DNA of 46,449 bases from Streptomyces sp. SID4985. GTDB lineage: Bacteria; Actinomycetota; Actinomycetes; Streptomycetales; Streptomycetaceae. Under the pieces are notes generated by a model that saw nothing but the letters and a program-made list of their open reading frames with translations, had not been told where the DNA came from and ran no database searches. A program made the position numbers and the translations under genes. Every line of letters starts with the position of its first letter. The first letter of the stretch is position 1. Shown piece after piece: positions 26,416 through 34,357 of the stretch. The DNA is taken from NCBI RefSeq assembly GCF_009863025.1, contig NZ_WWIR01000279.1:1-46449 (forward strand), written 5' to 3'.

Positions 26416-26454
26416 GGGCGCGGTCCGCCGTGGGGGAGTACGCGGACCGCGCCC
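26416..26454 (-). terminator. Strong hairpin between DUF4331 and TPR genes
   Basis: GGGCGCGGTCCGC (26416-26428) pairs perfectly with 26442-26454, giving a 13-bp GC-rich stem with a 13-base loop, entirely inside the 83-base gap. It begins 8 bases after the DUF4331 stop on the minus strand. It should act as a terminator or partial attenuator, so the TPR-transporter genes would be made by read-through or from another promoter. Confidence 0.75.
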
Positions 26455-26462
26455 GGTCAGGA

Positions 26463-28001
26463 TTAGTACGGACGCTGCATACGGCGGCGCCACCAGCCGA
26501 AGGCGACACCGATCAGCAGGACTCCGGCCGCGCCCGCGGCCGCCGAACCGGCGATCAGGACGGTGTTGTTCGAGCCACCAGCGGCGGAGGCGGGCTGGAG
26601 GGCGTCACCGAGGGCGCTGCGGACGTCGGCACCGGCGGTCGTGCCCTTGGCGAGGCTGCCACGCGAACCGGCCGTGGGCTGGGCGACGTACGGGAAGTAC
26701 TTCTCGAACTTCTGGTCGTTCGCGTCGACCGCGTCACCCAAGTCGTTCTTGGAGCCGACCAGTTCACCCTCGACGACCTGGAGGGCCTCGTCCACGACGT
26801 CGTCGGTGAGCCGACGCCCGTTCGGGAAGCCCGCGTTGTCGCCGTCGAGCACGCCGAGCCGCTTGGGGTGCATGGCGGGCTTGATGGAGGTGTTCAGCCG
26901 CAGCTGCTCCGAAGGCTTCACGTTCGGCGGCTGGTTGAGCCCCTTGACGCCCTTGAGGAACACGTCGACCAGGTCGTTGCGCGGCTCGGCAGGCGCCTTG
27001 ATCTTGTAGATGCCCTCGATCAGCTTGGGCAGTTCGGGGTTGGTGACGTTCTTCAGGAACTGCGCGTCGTGGGAGGGCTGGGACGCGTTGAAGCGGTCCT
27101 TGTCCTTCTGCGGGTTGACGACCTCGTTGACGAGCGGGTTGCCGAGACGCGAGACCTGCGAGAAGTAGCCCTGGGCGTTGCGCCGTTGGGTCGTGGACCA
27201 GATACCGACGACCGGCTGCTCGGCGGACTGGCGGATCAGGCTGTTGGGGACCTGGAGGGCGATCGTGTTGACGTTGTAGCCCTTGAGGGTGTCGCGCCCG
27301 ACCTCGCTCAGGTTGCCGCCGTAGAGGAGGTCGAAGACGCGCAGGTCCAGGAAGAACGGGTCGTCCGCCTGGCCCGCGAACGTCGCCGCTCCGGACGCCG
27401 ACTTCTTGATCGCCTGGTCACGCAGCTTCGCGTACTCCGGCATGGACGCCTTGCCCACGTTCGACGGCGCGACCGGAGCGTTCCGGACCATCTTGTACTT
27501 CGACATCACGTGATGGTTCTTCGACCGGATCACTTCGATGTCGTACGTCTGCGTCACGTTCAGGTCGGGATCGTCCAGGCTGGTGACCGGACCGGTGTTG
27601 TAGAGGAACGTGTTCCCGTTCTTCGTATGGGTCTTGAACGTGTAGCGGAAGGTCAGGTCGTCCTGCGCGTCCCCGTCGCTGTCGACGTGGATGTCGTACT
27701 GCGCGTCGTCCGCGAACGTGTAGAAGTTCGGGCCGCCCGCGGGGTCCTCGAACGGGATCCAGTTCGCCACGATCGTCGTCGTGTCCGGCTTGTCCGGGCT
27801 GACGAACGCGTACAGGTCGGTGTTGTCGTACTGCGGGGTGCCCGAGATCAGCGGGGCCTCGCGGTGCGAGGAGGCGGAGGCCGCCCCGGGTGCCAGTGCG
27901 GCGGTACCGGCGGCCGCGAGCCCGCCGGCGGCCAACGCGCCGCAGATGAGCGGTATCAGGCCCTTGCGCCCCGTGCCGCTCCTGGAAGAAAGAGGTGTCA
28001 T
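26463..28001 (-). CDS. DUF4331 surface protein
   Basis: A 512-residue secreted protein. The signal peptide (1-43, GLIPLICGALAAGGLAAAGTAALAPGAASA) precedes the characteristic DUF4331 mature start SSHREAPLI. The domain contains DNTDLYAFVSPD, VDSDGDAQDDLTF (an EF-hand-like Asp cluster that could bind calcium), and a long C-terminal half. Near the C terminus a Ser/Gly/Asn linker, one membrane helix (GSAAAGAAGVLLIGVAFGWW) and RRRMQRPY anchor it in the membrane with the domain outside. The biochemical role of DUF4331 is unknown. It is divergent from the ECF sigma gene and is preceded by a SigK-type promoter motif. GAGGA lies 8 bases before ATG 28001. Confidence 0.87.
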   Translation of the reverse strand: MTPLSSRSGTGRKGLIPLICGALAAGGLAAAGTAALAPGAASASSHREAPLISGTPQYDNTDLYAFVSPDKPDTTTIVANWIPFEDPAGGPNFYTFADDAQYDIHVDSDGDAQDDLTFRYTFKTHTKNGNTFLYNTGPVTSLDDPDLNVTQTYDIEVIRSKNHHVMSKYKMVRNAPVAPSNVGKASMPEYAKLRDQAIKKSASGAATFAGQADDPFFLDLRVFDLLYGGNLSEVGRDTLKGYNVNTIALQVPNSLIRQSAEQPVVGIWSTTQRRNAQGYFSQVSRLGNPLVNEVVNPQKDKDRFNASQPSHDAQFLKNVTNPELPKLIEGIYKIKAPAEPRNDLVDVFLKGVKGLNQPPNVKPSEQLRLNTSIKPAMHPKRLGVLDGDNAGFPNGRRLTDDVVDEALQVVEGELVGSKNDLGDAVDANDQKFEKYFPYVAQPTAGSRGSLAKGTTAGADVRSALGDALQPASAAGGSNNTVLIAGSAAAGAAGVLLIGVAFGWWRRRMQRPY

Positions 28002-28002
28002 G

Positions 28003-28039
28003 CCGTCCGTCCTCAGTGCCAACTTGCCTTGACGGACGG
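28003..28039 (-). promoter_or_regulatory. Inverted repeat at DUF4331 start
   Basis: CCGTCCGTC (28003-28011) and GACGGACGG (28031-28039) are perfect 9-bp inverted repeats. The inner arm abuts the start codon and overlaps the ribosome binding site (about 28010-28015); the outer arm lies near the predicted transcription start. It could be a protein operator or, if transcribed fully, a hairpin hiding the ribosome binding site. Confidence 0.5.
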
Positions 28040-28041
28040 GT

Positions 28042-28069
28042 ATACGGAGCGGAGAGGGCTTTCGGATTG
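28042..28069 (-). promoter_or_regulatory. Predicted SigK-type promoter of DUF4331 operon
   Basis: On the minus strand CAATCC (28069-28064) is followed after 16 bases by CCGTAT (28047-28042). The mycobacterial SigK consensus, as I recall it, is CCATCC-N16/17-CCGAAT, so each hexamer matches at 5 of 6 positions with correct spacing. The divergent gene encodes a SigK-type factor, which makes this match more meaningful. The predicted transcript would start near 28035. Confidence 0.55.
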
Positions 28070-28152
28070 GCCGTCGGGGAATTTTCTTTTCCTCGTTCCC
28101 GACCCGCGTTTTCGCGCCTCCGGTCCGTATCCTCCGCCGGAGGTGTGCGTTC

Positions 28153-28761
28153 GTGCGGATGCGTGGGGTCACGGGCAGTTCCGGCTGCGGCCGGGGGAGC
28201 CAGGTGAGGGGGGCCCGGATGGAGGCGGACCAGCTACTGGTGCGCGTGGCCGGTGGTGACCAGAAGGCCTTCGAGGAGCTGTACGCGCTGGTGTCCGGGC
28301 CGGTGTTCGGACTGGTCCGGCGCATCGTGCGCGACCCCGCGCAGTCCGAGGAGGTCGTCCAGGACGTGCTGCTCGAACTCTGGCGCTCCGCGACCAGGTT
28401 CGACCCCGCCCGGGGCAGCGCGCTCTCCTGGATCCTCACCCTCGCCCACCGCCGCGCTGTGGACCGGGTACGCAGCGTCCGCGCGGCCGGGGAACGCGAG
28501 CAGCGCGAGGCCCTGCGCGCCGGTGAACCCGCCTTCGACCACGTCTCCGAAGAGGTCGAGGCCGGACTGGAGCGTGAGTGGGTGCGCCACTGTCTGGACC
28601 GGCTCACCGCGCTCCAGCGCCAGTCCGTCACCCTCGCCTACTACGACGGCTACACCTACCGTGAGGTCGCCGAACGGCTCTCACTGCCGCTCGGCACCGT
28701 CAAGACCCGGATGCGGGACGGCCTCATCCGACTGCGCAACTGCCTGGGAGGTGCCGCGTGA
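28153..28761 (+). CDS. sigK: ECF sigma factor, SigK type
   Basis: A 202-residue extracytoplasmic-function sigma factor. Region 2 contains AFEELYALVSGPVFGLVRRIVRDPAQSEEVVQDVLLELW and the -10 recognition stretch SALSWILTLAHRRAVDRVRS (each quoted in part of the domain); region 4 contains LTALQRQSVTLAYYDGYTYREVAERL and LPLGTVKTRMRDGL, a helix-turn-helix reading the -35 element. The VFGLVRRIVRDPAQSEEV pattern is that of the SigK (ECF19) group. GTG 28153 follows GGAGG by 9 bases; ATG 28219 would give a 180-residue protein starting at the conserved core and is a real alternative. Its stop overlaps the anti-sigma start (GTGA). Confidence 0.87.
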   Translation: MRMRGVTGSSGCGRGSQVRGARMEADQLLVRVAGGDQKAFEELYALVSGPVFGLVRRIVRDPAQSEEVVQDVLLELWRSATRFDPARGSALSWILTLAHRRAVDRVRSVRAAGEREQREALRAGEPAFDHVSEEVEAGLEREWVRHCLDRLTALQRQSVTLAYYDGYTYREVAERLSLPLGTVKTRMRDGLIRLRNCLGGAA

Positions 28762-29567
28762 GCCTCCTCGGACGGCTGCTGCGCCGCGACGACCCGCACT
28801 CCCTCGCGGCGCCCTACGCCCTCGACGCCCTCGAACCCGGCGAACGACGCCGCTTCGAGCGGCACCTCGCCACCTGCGACCGGTGCGCCGTCGAGACCCG
28901 CGCCCTCGCCGACGACGTGGTCCGGCTCGCCTGGTCCACCACCACCGTCGCGCCGCCCGACGCCCTGCGCGAGCGGGTGTTCGCCGCCGTCCGCGCCACC
29001 CCGCAGGAACCGCCCGCCGCGCCGGTCCGCAAGCGCGTGGCCCAGCTGCCCCCACATGTGTGGGGAGCACAGCCGCCACCGGCCCGCCGTACGCGCCCGC
29101 TGCTGGTGCCGTTCGCCACGGCGACCGCCGCGGCCGCGCTCGTCGTCGCCTCCCTCTTCGCGGTCCAGGCGAACCGCACCCAGGACCGGCTGGCCGCCGA
29201 GCAGGCGCGCTCGCGTGAGATCGCCCACGTCCTGGCCGCGCCGGACGCCCGAGCCACCGGCGGGACGGACGCACGCGGTCGGAGCATGGCCGTGATCGCC
29301 TCCGCCTCGGAAGGGCGGGCCGTCGTCACGCTCAGCGGTTACGGCACCCCGAGCGGAGGGCGCGTCCACCAGCTGTGGCTCGTGCGCCCCCACGCGCAAC
29401 CGCGCTCCCTCGGGCTCCTCACCGGCGACACGCCCTTGGTCGCCAAGGGACTCGACAAGTCCTCGGCGTCACTCGCCGTGACGGTCGAACCCGACGGCGG
29501 TTCAGTGCGCCCCACTGGCCAGCCCATTGTCCAACTCACCCTGAAATCGGTCGGATTCGGAGAGTAG
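28758..29567 (+). CDS. Anti-sigma factor, RskA-like
   Basis: A 269-residue single-pass membrane protein coupled by a GTGA overlap to the sigma gene. The N-terminal cytoplasmic domain (LAAPYALDALEPGERRRFERHL) ends in HLATCDRC, an H-x3-C-x2-C zinc-type anti-sigma motif. One membrane helix lies near residues 113-133 (PFATATAAAALVVASLFAV). The outside domain (about 175-265: MAVIASASEGRAVVTLSGYG, GRVHQLWLVRP) is the RskA/anti-sigma-K C-terminal fold. It should hold the sigma factor inactive until regulated proteolysis. GGGAGG precedes the GTG start by 6 bases. Confidence 0.88.
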   Translation: MSLLGRLLRRDDPHSLAAPYALDALEPGERRRFERHLATCDRCAVETRALADDVVRLAWSTTTVAPPDALRERVFAAVRATPQEPPAAPVRKRVAQLPPHVWGAQPPPARRTRPLLVPFATATAAAALVVASLFAVQANRTQDRLAAEQARSREIAHVLAAPDARATGGTDARGRSMAVIASASEGRAVVTLSGYGTPSGGRVHQLWLVRPHAQPRSLGLLTGDTPLVAKGLDKSSASLAVTVEPDGGSVRPTGQPIVQLTLKSVGFGE

Positions 29568-29586
29568 TCAAAGCGGGATGATCAAC

Positions 29587-29604
29587 CACCTTGTGGGGAA
29601 GGTG
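29587..29604 (+). terminator. Possible terminator after the anti-sigma gene
   Basis: CACCTT (29587-29592) and AAGGTG (29599-29604) form a 6-bp stem with a 6-base loop, starting 19 bases after the stop. No T-tract follows. Confidence 0.4.
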
Positions 29605-29693
29605 AATCCCGTGGCCGAGATACACGTGTGCCCAACCGGGACGATAGGGTTACCCTGCCCGGGCCGGGCGGATTCGTACGGGTGGGGAGTGAC

Positions 29694-29963
29694 ATGGAAC
29701 AGATAACGATGCGCAGCAGGGCCAGGGTTCCTGCGATCACCTGCGGCAGCAGCGCGAGCAGTTCGCGCCTGGACCGCCATCTCTCGGTGCTGGCGGGCCC
29801 TGCCATCCCGCAGCAGAAGACGGTCGAAGCGACCTCGCTGATGCGCGAGCTGACCGCACGCGACACGACGCACCGTCGCAGCGACCGGGGTGCCCGGGTC
29901 CGCCGGGTCTCCCTCTTCGCCCCCCTGCGCCGCCTGCGGCGCTCCCTCTTCGGCAGCCACTGA
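29694..29963 (+). CDS. Conserved small basic protein, function unknown
   Basis: An 89-residue protein, Arg- and Ser-rich, with no membrane segment or signal peptide. Its pattern (MEQITMRSRARVPAITCG start, SSSRLDRHLSVLAGP, EATSLMRELTAR, ending VSLFAPLRRLRRSLFGSH) is one I recall as recurring among streptomycetes as a hypothetical protein. The amphipathic, basic C terminus (LFAPLRRLRRSLFG) could bind membrane or nucleic acid. GGGGAG at 29684-29689 supports ATG 29694, and TAGGGT at 29645-29650 could be a -10 element. A hairpin follows. Confidence 0.7.
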   Translation: MEQITMRSRARVPAITCGSSASSSRLDRHLSVLAGPAIPQQKTVEATSLMRELTARDTTHRRSDRGARVRRVSLFAPLRRLRRSLFGSH

Positions 29964-29983
29964 CCGGAGACCGGACCGCACCG

Positions 29984-30000
29984 GGGCTCTCTTCGAGCCC
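29984..30000 (+). terminator. Terminator hairpin after the small gene
   Basis: GGGCTC (29984-29989) and GAGCCC (29995-30000) form a 6-bp stem with a 5-base loop, 20 bases after the stop. The rest of the gap to 30184 shows nothing definite. Confidence 0.5.
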
Positions 30001-30184
30001 ACCCCGCGAGTCCGGCTCCGGCCCGGTTTGTACGACCCACGCTCAGGCTGCCACGCCGTCCCGGCACAGCGCCGCGACCCGCCGTCCGTCATTCCCACGG
30101 CGCGCTTCGCGGCGAACCGGCGTGTGCCGCCTTGGGCGTTCCCCGCCTGTGCGCCACCGACCCGCAGATGTGCGGGCGCTGCCG

Positions 30185-31336
30185 TCAGAGCAGCGCGAAC
30201 TGCCCCTCCGGGCCTTCCTCCTGGTGATCCAGGACCGACGCGGGACGACGGGTGGAAGACGGAGGCGGAAGCACTCCCGCCCGGTACAGCTCCGTCGCGG
30301 TGAGCGGCGACGTCACCTTCAACTCCGCCCTCCCCGGGGCGATTTCCGCCAGCAGCGCCAGGACCGTGATCAGCTCCAGCAGCTCCGAGGTCCACGGCTG
30401 GGGCCAAGACGCCGGGCCGATCGCCGCGAGGGTGCCCGGTGCGGGCGCGGTCGTGCGAGCGGTGAACCAGGCTTCCAGGGTGCGGACTTCGGACACCTCG
30501 TGCTCCCACGCCGAGCGCGGCACGGGAGAGATACGGCCCTCGTCCAGGCACAGGGTCTCGGTGTCGGCGTCGTAGCCCAAGGTGCTCGGCTGTGCGGGCA
30601 ACGGGGCGCGGACGTAGGGGCGTCGGCCTCCGGGCAGCTTGGGACGGTCGCCGTCGCGACGCATCAGCCAGAGCAGCCGGTGCCCCAACTCAACTCCCCG
30701 CGCCCATACTTCGGCGTCACCGGTGAGCTGGACCGTACGGTCGGACCGGATCACGGCCAGGGTCCAGGCGAGGAAGTCCTCCGGTGTGGGCCGGACCCCG
30801 AGTGTCCGCGCCAGCTGGTCCAACAGCCCCGGCGCCAGGTTGGGTTCCGTGCCGCCGGGGCGGCGGTACAGCGGACGGATACGCCCAGAAGGGAGTGTGG
30901 GCAGGAGGGAGGTCGCGAGGAGCGCGTCGCCGCCCGTCTCCACCACGAACACCTGGTGCGCGTCCGCCACCCGCCACAGCTCCGGACGCGCCGCGTCGAG
31001 CAGCCGGTGGTCCGGGATCAGCCACCGCTCGTCGAACGGCGCCGCCAGCACCCGTACCGGCTCCGCGCACGGCCCCGAGGCCCGTGCCAGCCGCTCGGTA
31101 CCGCCCGGATGCCCCGGCAACTGCGACACCGCCGACCGCAGCGACCGCGCCCGCGTCACCTCGAACAGCCCCTCGCGCTCCGCCCCTTCGGCCGCGAGCA
31201 GCGCCGCCCAGCGGGCCTTCAGCGACCCCGCGTCGGGCGCCGTCGGCCACACCCGGCCCGGCCGCAGCGGTGCGACGGACCACGGCATGAGGTCCGCCAG
31301 CGGCGGAGCGTCGTCGTCGTACGTCACGCCCGGCAT
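30185..31336 (-). CDS. Type ISP restriction-modification C-terminal-like protein
   Basis: A 383-residue protein resembling the C-terminal target-recognition/coupling part of type ISP restriction-modification enzymes (DERWLIPDHRLLDAARPELWRVAD, GRIRPLYRR, EVSEVRTLEAWF, SWPQPWTSELLELITVLALL, ending SVLDHQEEGPEGQFALL). Neither a helicase/ATPase Walker motif nor the adenine-methyltransferase NPPY motif is present, so it cannot act alone as a complete R-M enzyme. Such stand-alone copies are common in Streptomyces and are often annotated as DNA methyltransferases on partial similarity. Its real role is unknown. ATG 31336 is chosen because the sequence upstream is low-complexity repeat. Confidence 0.7.
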   Translation of the reverse strand: MPGVTYDDDAPPLADLMPWSVAPLRPGRVWPTAPDAGSLKARWAALLAAEGAEREGLFEVTRARSLRSAVSQLPGHPGGTERLARASGPCAEPVRVLAAPFDERWLIPDHRLLDAARPELWRVADAHQVFVVETGGDALLATSLLPTLPSGRIRPLYRRPGGTEPNLAPGLLDQLARTLGVRPTPEDFLAWTLAVIRSDRTVQLTGDAEVWARGVELGHRLLWLMRRDGDRPKLPGGRRPYVRAPLPAQPSTLGYDADTETLCLDEGRISPVPRSAWEHEVSEVRTLEAWFTARTTAPAPGTLAAIGPASWPQPWTSELLELITVLALLAEIAPGRAELKVTSPLTATELYRAGVLPPPSSTRRPASVLDHQEEGPEGQFALL

Positions 31337-31369
31337 CGTACGACCTGTCCGGCGCCGGGACACGAGGAT

Positions 31370-31455
31370 GAGCCGCACCCGCGCCCGCGCCCACATCCGC
31401 ATCCGCACCCGCGCCTGTGCTCGCGCCCGCACCCGGGCCCGAAGCCGCGCCCGCT
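31370..31455. repeat. Degenerate hexamer repeat tract
   Basis: A run of loosely repeated six-base units of the type CGCNCC/CGCGCC (for example CGCACC, CGCGCC, CACATC, CGCATC) fills the gap between the type ISP-like gene and the GntR gene, with no T-rich positions. It reads as Arg-rich in several frames without being a gene. Slippage is the likely origin. Confidence 0.55.
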
Positions 31456-31489
31456 CACACCGAGCCCGCCCCCGCCCCCGGCTCCGCCC

Positions 31490-32239
31490 TCACGTCGCGT
31501 CCAGCGTCACCGTGAACGAGAACCGATCCCCCCGGTACTGAATCACCGCCACGTCCAGCACCCGCCCGTCCGAGCCGTACGTGATCCCCGTGTAGTGCAG
31601 GATCGGGCTCAGCAGCGGCACTTGGAGCAGTCGTGCCGTCTCCGGGTCGGCAAGCCGGGCCTCCACTGTGTCCGTGATGCGTCCGATGTCCGCGCCCGCG
31701 ATGTCCCGCAGCACCTTCGTCATCGGCCGGCGGGTGAGGTCGGCGGGGTCGATGCGGGCGGCGAGTTCGGGGCGGATGTGGTTGACGGCGTGGTTGGTGG
31801 GTTCGCCGGTGCTCTCGTCGCCGCGCAGACGGTGGTAGACGGCGACCTCGGTGAGGTCGGGGAAGTACTCGGTGAGGGCCGTCGGGACGGGGACGTGGCC
31901 GTGGTCGAGGAGTTCGCTGGTCATGCCGGACTGCTGGGCGACGATCGCGTCGACCGAGCCCAGGAGCCGTACCGGGGCCCCGCGCCGGGCGTCGGGTTCG
32001 ATGAAGGTGCCTCGGCGGCGGTGGCGGCTGATCAGGCCCTCGTCCTCCAGTTCCTTGAGGGCCTGGCGCATGGTCAGCACGCTCACGCCGTAGTGCCGCG
32101 CCAGGTCCTCCTCGGTGGGCAGGCGCAGCGGGTCCTGGGGCGAGCGGCCGAGGATGGAGGCGCGCAGGGACTGCGACACCTGGTACCAGAGCGGCAGCTT
32201 GCGGTTCAGGACGATCGAATCCGGAGCGAAAGAGGTCAC
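31490..32239 (-). CDS. GntR/HutC-family regulator
   Basis: A 249-residue regulator with an N-terminal winged-helix GntR domain (LPLWYQVSQSLRASI, LPTEEDLARHYGVSVLTMRQALKELEDEGLI) and a C-terminal UTRA effector domain (about 90-245, ending DVAVIQYRGDRFSFTVTLDA), the fold that senses small carboxylated or sugar ligands in HutC and NagR. It lies 66 bases downstream of hmgA in the same direction, so it may be cotranscribed and respond to an aromatic-catabolic intermediate. That link is inference. Confidence 0.87.
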   Translation of the reverse strand: MTSFAPDSIVLNRKLPLWYQVSQSLRASILGRSPQDPLRLPTEEDLARHYGVSVLTMRQALKELEDEGLISRHRRRGTFIEPDARRGAPVRLLGSVDAIVAQQSGMTSELLDHGHVPVPTALTEYFPDLTEVAVYHRLRGDESTGEPTNHAVNHIRPELAARIDPADLTRRPMTKVLRDIAGADIGRITDTVEARLADPETARLLQVPLLSPILHYTGITYGSDGRVLDVAVIQYRGDRFSFTVTLDAT

Positions 32240-32305
32240 GCGGCTATCCGTACCTGTCGGAGAGGATCAGCGCAATGGAGCGGTCAGGGCGAGGTCGGGG
32301 CGAGG

Positions 32306-33619
32306 TCAGGGCGCCCTGAAGTGCCGCTCCAGGCCCTGCCACACCTCGTCGTAGCGCGGCTGGAGATGGTCGGCACCGGCCGCGTGCGGGGTGAGCGTGA
32401 CCGGCCAGCGGGTCTCGAACATGAAGGCCAGACCGTCGTCGATCCGCTGCGGCCGCAGCTCCGCCGCGCTCGCCTTCTCGAAGGTCTCCCGGTCCGGGCC
32501 GTGCGCCGACATCATGTTGTGCAGCGAGCCACCGCCCGGCACGAACCCCTCCGCCTTCGCGTCGTACGCGCCCTGGACCAGGCCCATGTACTCGCTCATC
32601 ACGTTCCGGTGGAAGTACGGCGGGCGGAAGGTGTCCTCGCCCACCAGCCAGCGCGGCGCGAACACCACGAAGTCCACCCCGGCGAGCCCCGGAGTGTCCG
32701 AGGGCGAGGTGAGGACCGTGAAGATCGACGGGTCCGGGTGGTCGTAGGAGATGGTGCCGATCACATTGAAATGGCGCAGGTCATAGATGTACGGCACATA
32801 GTTGCCGTGCCAGGCGACCACGTCGAGCGGGGAGTGGTCGTACGTGGCCGTCCAGAGGTTGCCGCAGAACTTGTTCACCACCTCCACCGGGCCCGTCTCG
32901 TCCTCGTACGCCGCGACGGGCGCCCGGAAGTCGCGCGGGTTGGCCAGGCCGTTGGCGCCGATGGGGCCGAGGTCGGGCAGCCGGAGTGGCGCACCATAGT
33001 TCTCGCACACATAGCCCCGAGCCGAGGCATCCAGCAGCTCCACACGGAAGCGCACCCCACGCGGGATCAGCGCCACCTGTGCGGGCTCCACATGGAGCCG
33101 CCCGAACTCGGTGTGCAGCAGCAGCCCGCCCCGCTCCGGCACGATCAGCAGCTCCCCGTCCGCGTCCGAGAAGACGCGCTCCATCGAGGAGTCGGCGTGA
33201 TAGAGGTGCACGGCCATGCCGGTGCGCTGGGTCGCGTCGCCGTTGCCGCCCAGCGTCCACAGGCTCGCGAGGAAGTCGGTCCCGGCGGGCGGCTCGGGCA
33301 GCGGGTTCCAGCGCAGCCGGTTCGGGTCGGGCACCGTCTCGGTGAAGGGAGCGGTGCGGATCGCGCCGTTGCCGGTGCGGGTGAACTCCGGGTGCGCGGC
33401 CGAGGGGCGGATGCGGTACAGCCAGGAGCGGCGGTTGTGCGCCCGGGGCTCGGTGAACGCCGTACCGCTCAGCTGCTCGGCGTACAGCCCGTACGGCGCG
33501 CGCTGCGGCGCGTTGCGGCCCTCGGGCAGGGCGCCCGGCACCGCCTCCGAGGCGTGTTCGTTGCCGAACCCGGTGAGATACGACAGTGCCTCGGCGGTCT
33601 TCCGCGCGTCCGCGCCCAT
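32306..33619 (-). CDS. hmgA: Homogentisate 1,2-dioxygenase
   Basis: A 437-residue non-haem iron dioxygenase that opens homogentisate to maleylacetoacetate in tyrosine/phenylalanine breakdown. The family start [13 protein letters not shown] and ending fit full length. The Fe(II) ligands are visible in [17 protein letters not shown] (His and Glu) and in [10 protein letters not shown] (His). GAGGGAG lies about 6 bases before ATG 33619. The divergent TetR gene and an inverted repeat between them suggest local repression. Loss of this enzyme gives brown pyomelanin-type pigment in other bacteria. Confidence 0.95.
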   Translation of the reverse strand: MGADARKTAEALSYLTGFGNEHASEAVPGALPEGRNAPQRAPYGLYAEQLSGTAFTEPRAHNRRSWLYRIRPSAAHPEFTRTGNGAIRTAPFTETVPDPNRLRWNPLPEPPAGTDFLASLWTLGGNGDATQRTGMAVHLYHADSSMERVFSDADGELLIVPERGGLLLHTEFGRLHVEPAQVALIPRGVRFRVELLDASARGYVCENYGAPLRLPDLGPIGANGLANPRDFRAPVAAYEDETGPVEVVNKFCGNLWTATYDHSPLDVVAWHGNYVPYIYDLRHFNVIGTISYDHPDPSIFTVLTSPSDTPGLAGVDFVVFAPRWLVGEDTFRPPYFHRNVMSEYMGLVQGAYDAKAEGFVPGGGSLHNMMSAHGPDRETFEKASAAELRPQRIDDGLAFMFETRWPVTLTPHAAGADHLQPRYDEVWQGLERHFRAP

Positions 33620-33660
33620 GATCGCTCCCTCGTGCCCGGGACGCGCTCCGGCGGCCGCCC

Positions 33661-33686
33661 CATTCCTCTGTAGAACCGTAGGAATG
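33661..33686. promoter_or_regulatory. Inverted repeat between hmgA and tetR
   Basis: CATTCCT (33661-33667) and AGGAATG (33680-33686) are perfect 7-bp arms 12 bases apart, in the middle of the divergent intergenic region. On the minus strand TACGGT (33680-33675) inside the repeat fits a TANNNT -10 element for hmgA. This is the expected place for the TetR operator. Confidence 0.55.
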
Positions 33687-33748
33687 AGCGGGCCCCGGCG
33701 CAAGGGGGCGCGCTTCACCGGAACCCTGTGGCGGGGCATCATGTGGCC

Positions 33749-34357
33749 GTGCCCCATGTGACATCGCTCCGCCGCGCGCCCGTCCAGCGGCGCAGTGCCG
33801 AACGGCTGACCCGAATCCTCGACGCGTGCGCCGTGCTCCTCGACGAGGTCGGCTACGACGCGCTGAGCACCCGTGCCGTGGCCGAACGCGCCGGTGTCCC
33901 CATCGGCTCCGTCTACCGCTTCTTCGGCAACAAGCGCCAGATGGCCGGCGCCCTCGCCCTGCGCAACCTCAACCGCTACACCGAGCGCGTCACCGAACGG
34001 CTGGAGGAGGCCCGCGAGGGCGACTGGCGGGCGGCGATGGACGTCGTCCTGGACGAGTACCTGAGCATGAAGCGCACCGCGCCCGGCTTTTGTCTCGTCG
34101 ACTTCGGCAACCAGATACCGGTCGGCAGCCGCCAGTCCGCGCCCAACACCCGCGTGGCGGACCGCTTCACCGACCTGCTCTCCGGCCATCTGGGCCGCAC
34201 CCCGGACGACGAGCTGCGCCGGGTTCTCCTGGTGGCCGTGGAGGGCGCCGACACGCTCGTCCAGCTCGCCTTCCGGATGGACCCGCGCGGCGACGCCGCG
34301 ATCATCGCCGAGACGCGGGAACTGCTGCGGGCCTATCTGAGTCGCGTACTGGACTGA
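33749..34357 (+). CDS. TetR-family regulator divergent from hmgA
   Basis: A 202-residue TetR regulator. The N-terminal helix-turn-helix is clear ([48 protein letters not shown], residues about 15-65). The C-terminal ligand domain ([36 protein letters not shown]) is of no subgroup I can name. Several GTG codons (33743, 33749, 33758) are possible starts; 33749 is a compromise as no strong ribosome binding site separates them. It probably represses hmgA and itself. Confidence 0.85.
   Translation: MPHVTSLRRAPVQRRSAERLTRILDACAVLLDEVGYDALSTRAVAERAGVPIGSVYRFFGNKRQMAGALALRNLNRYTERVTERLEEAREGDWRAAMDVVLDEYLSMKRTAPGFCLVDFGNQIPVGSRQSAPNTRVADRFTDLLSGHLGRTPDDELRRVLLVAVEGADTLVQLAFRMDPRGDAAIIAETRELLRAYLSRVLD

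Noticed and set aside
30122..33673. 1183-codon + strand open frame across the ISP-like, GntR and hmgA genes
   Set aside because: It runs antisense through three recognisable genes and is compositionally a shadow.
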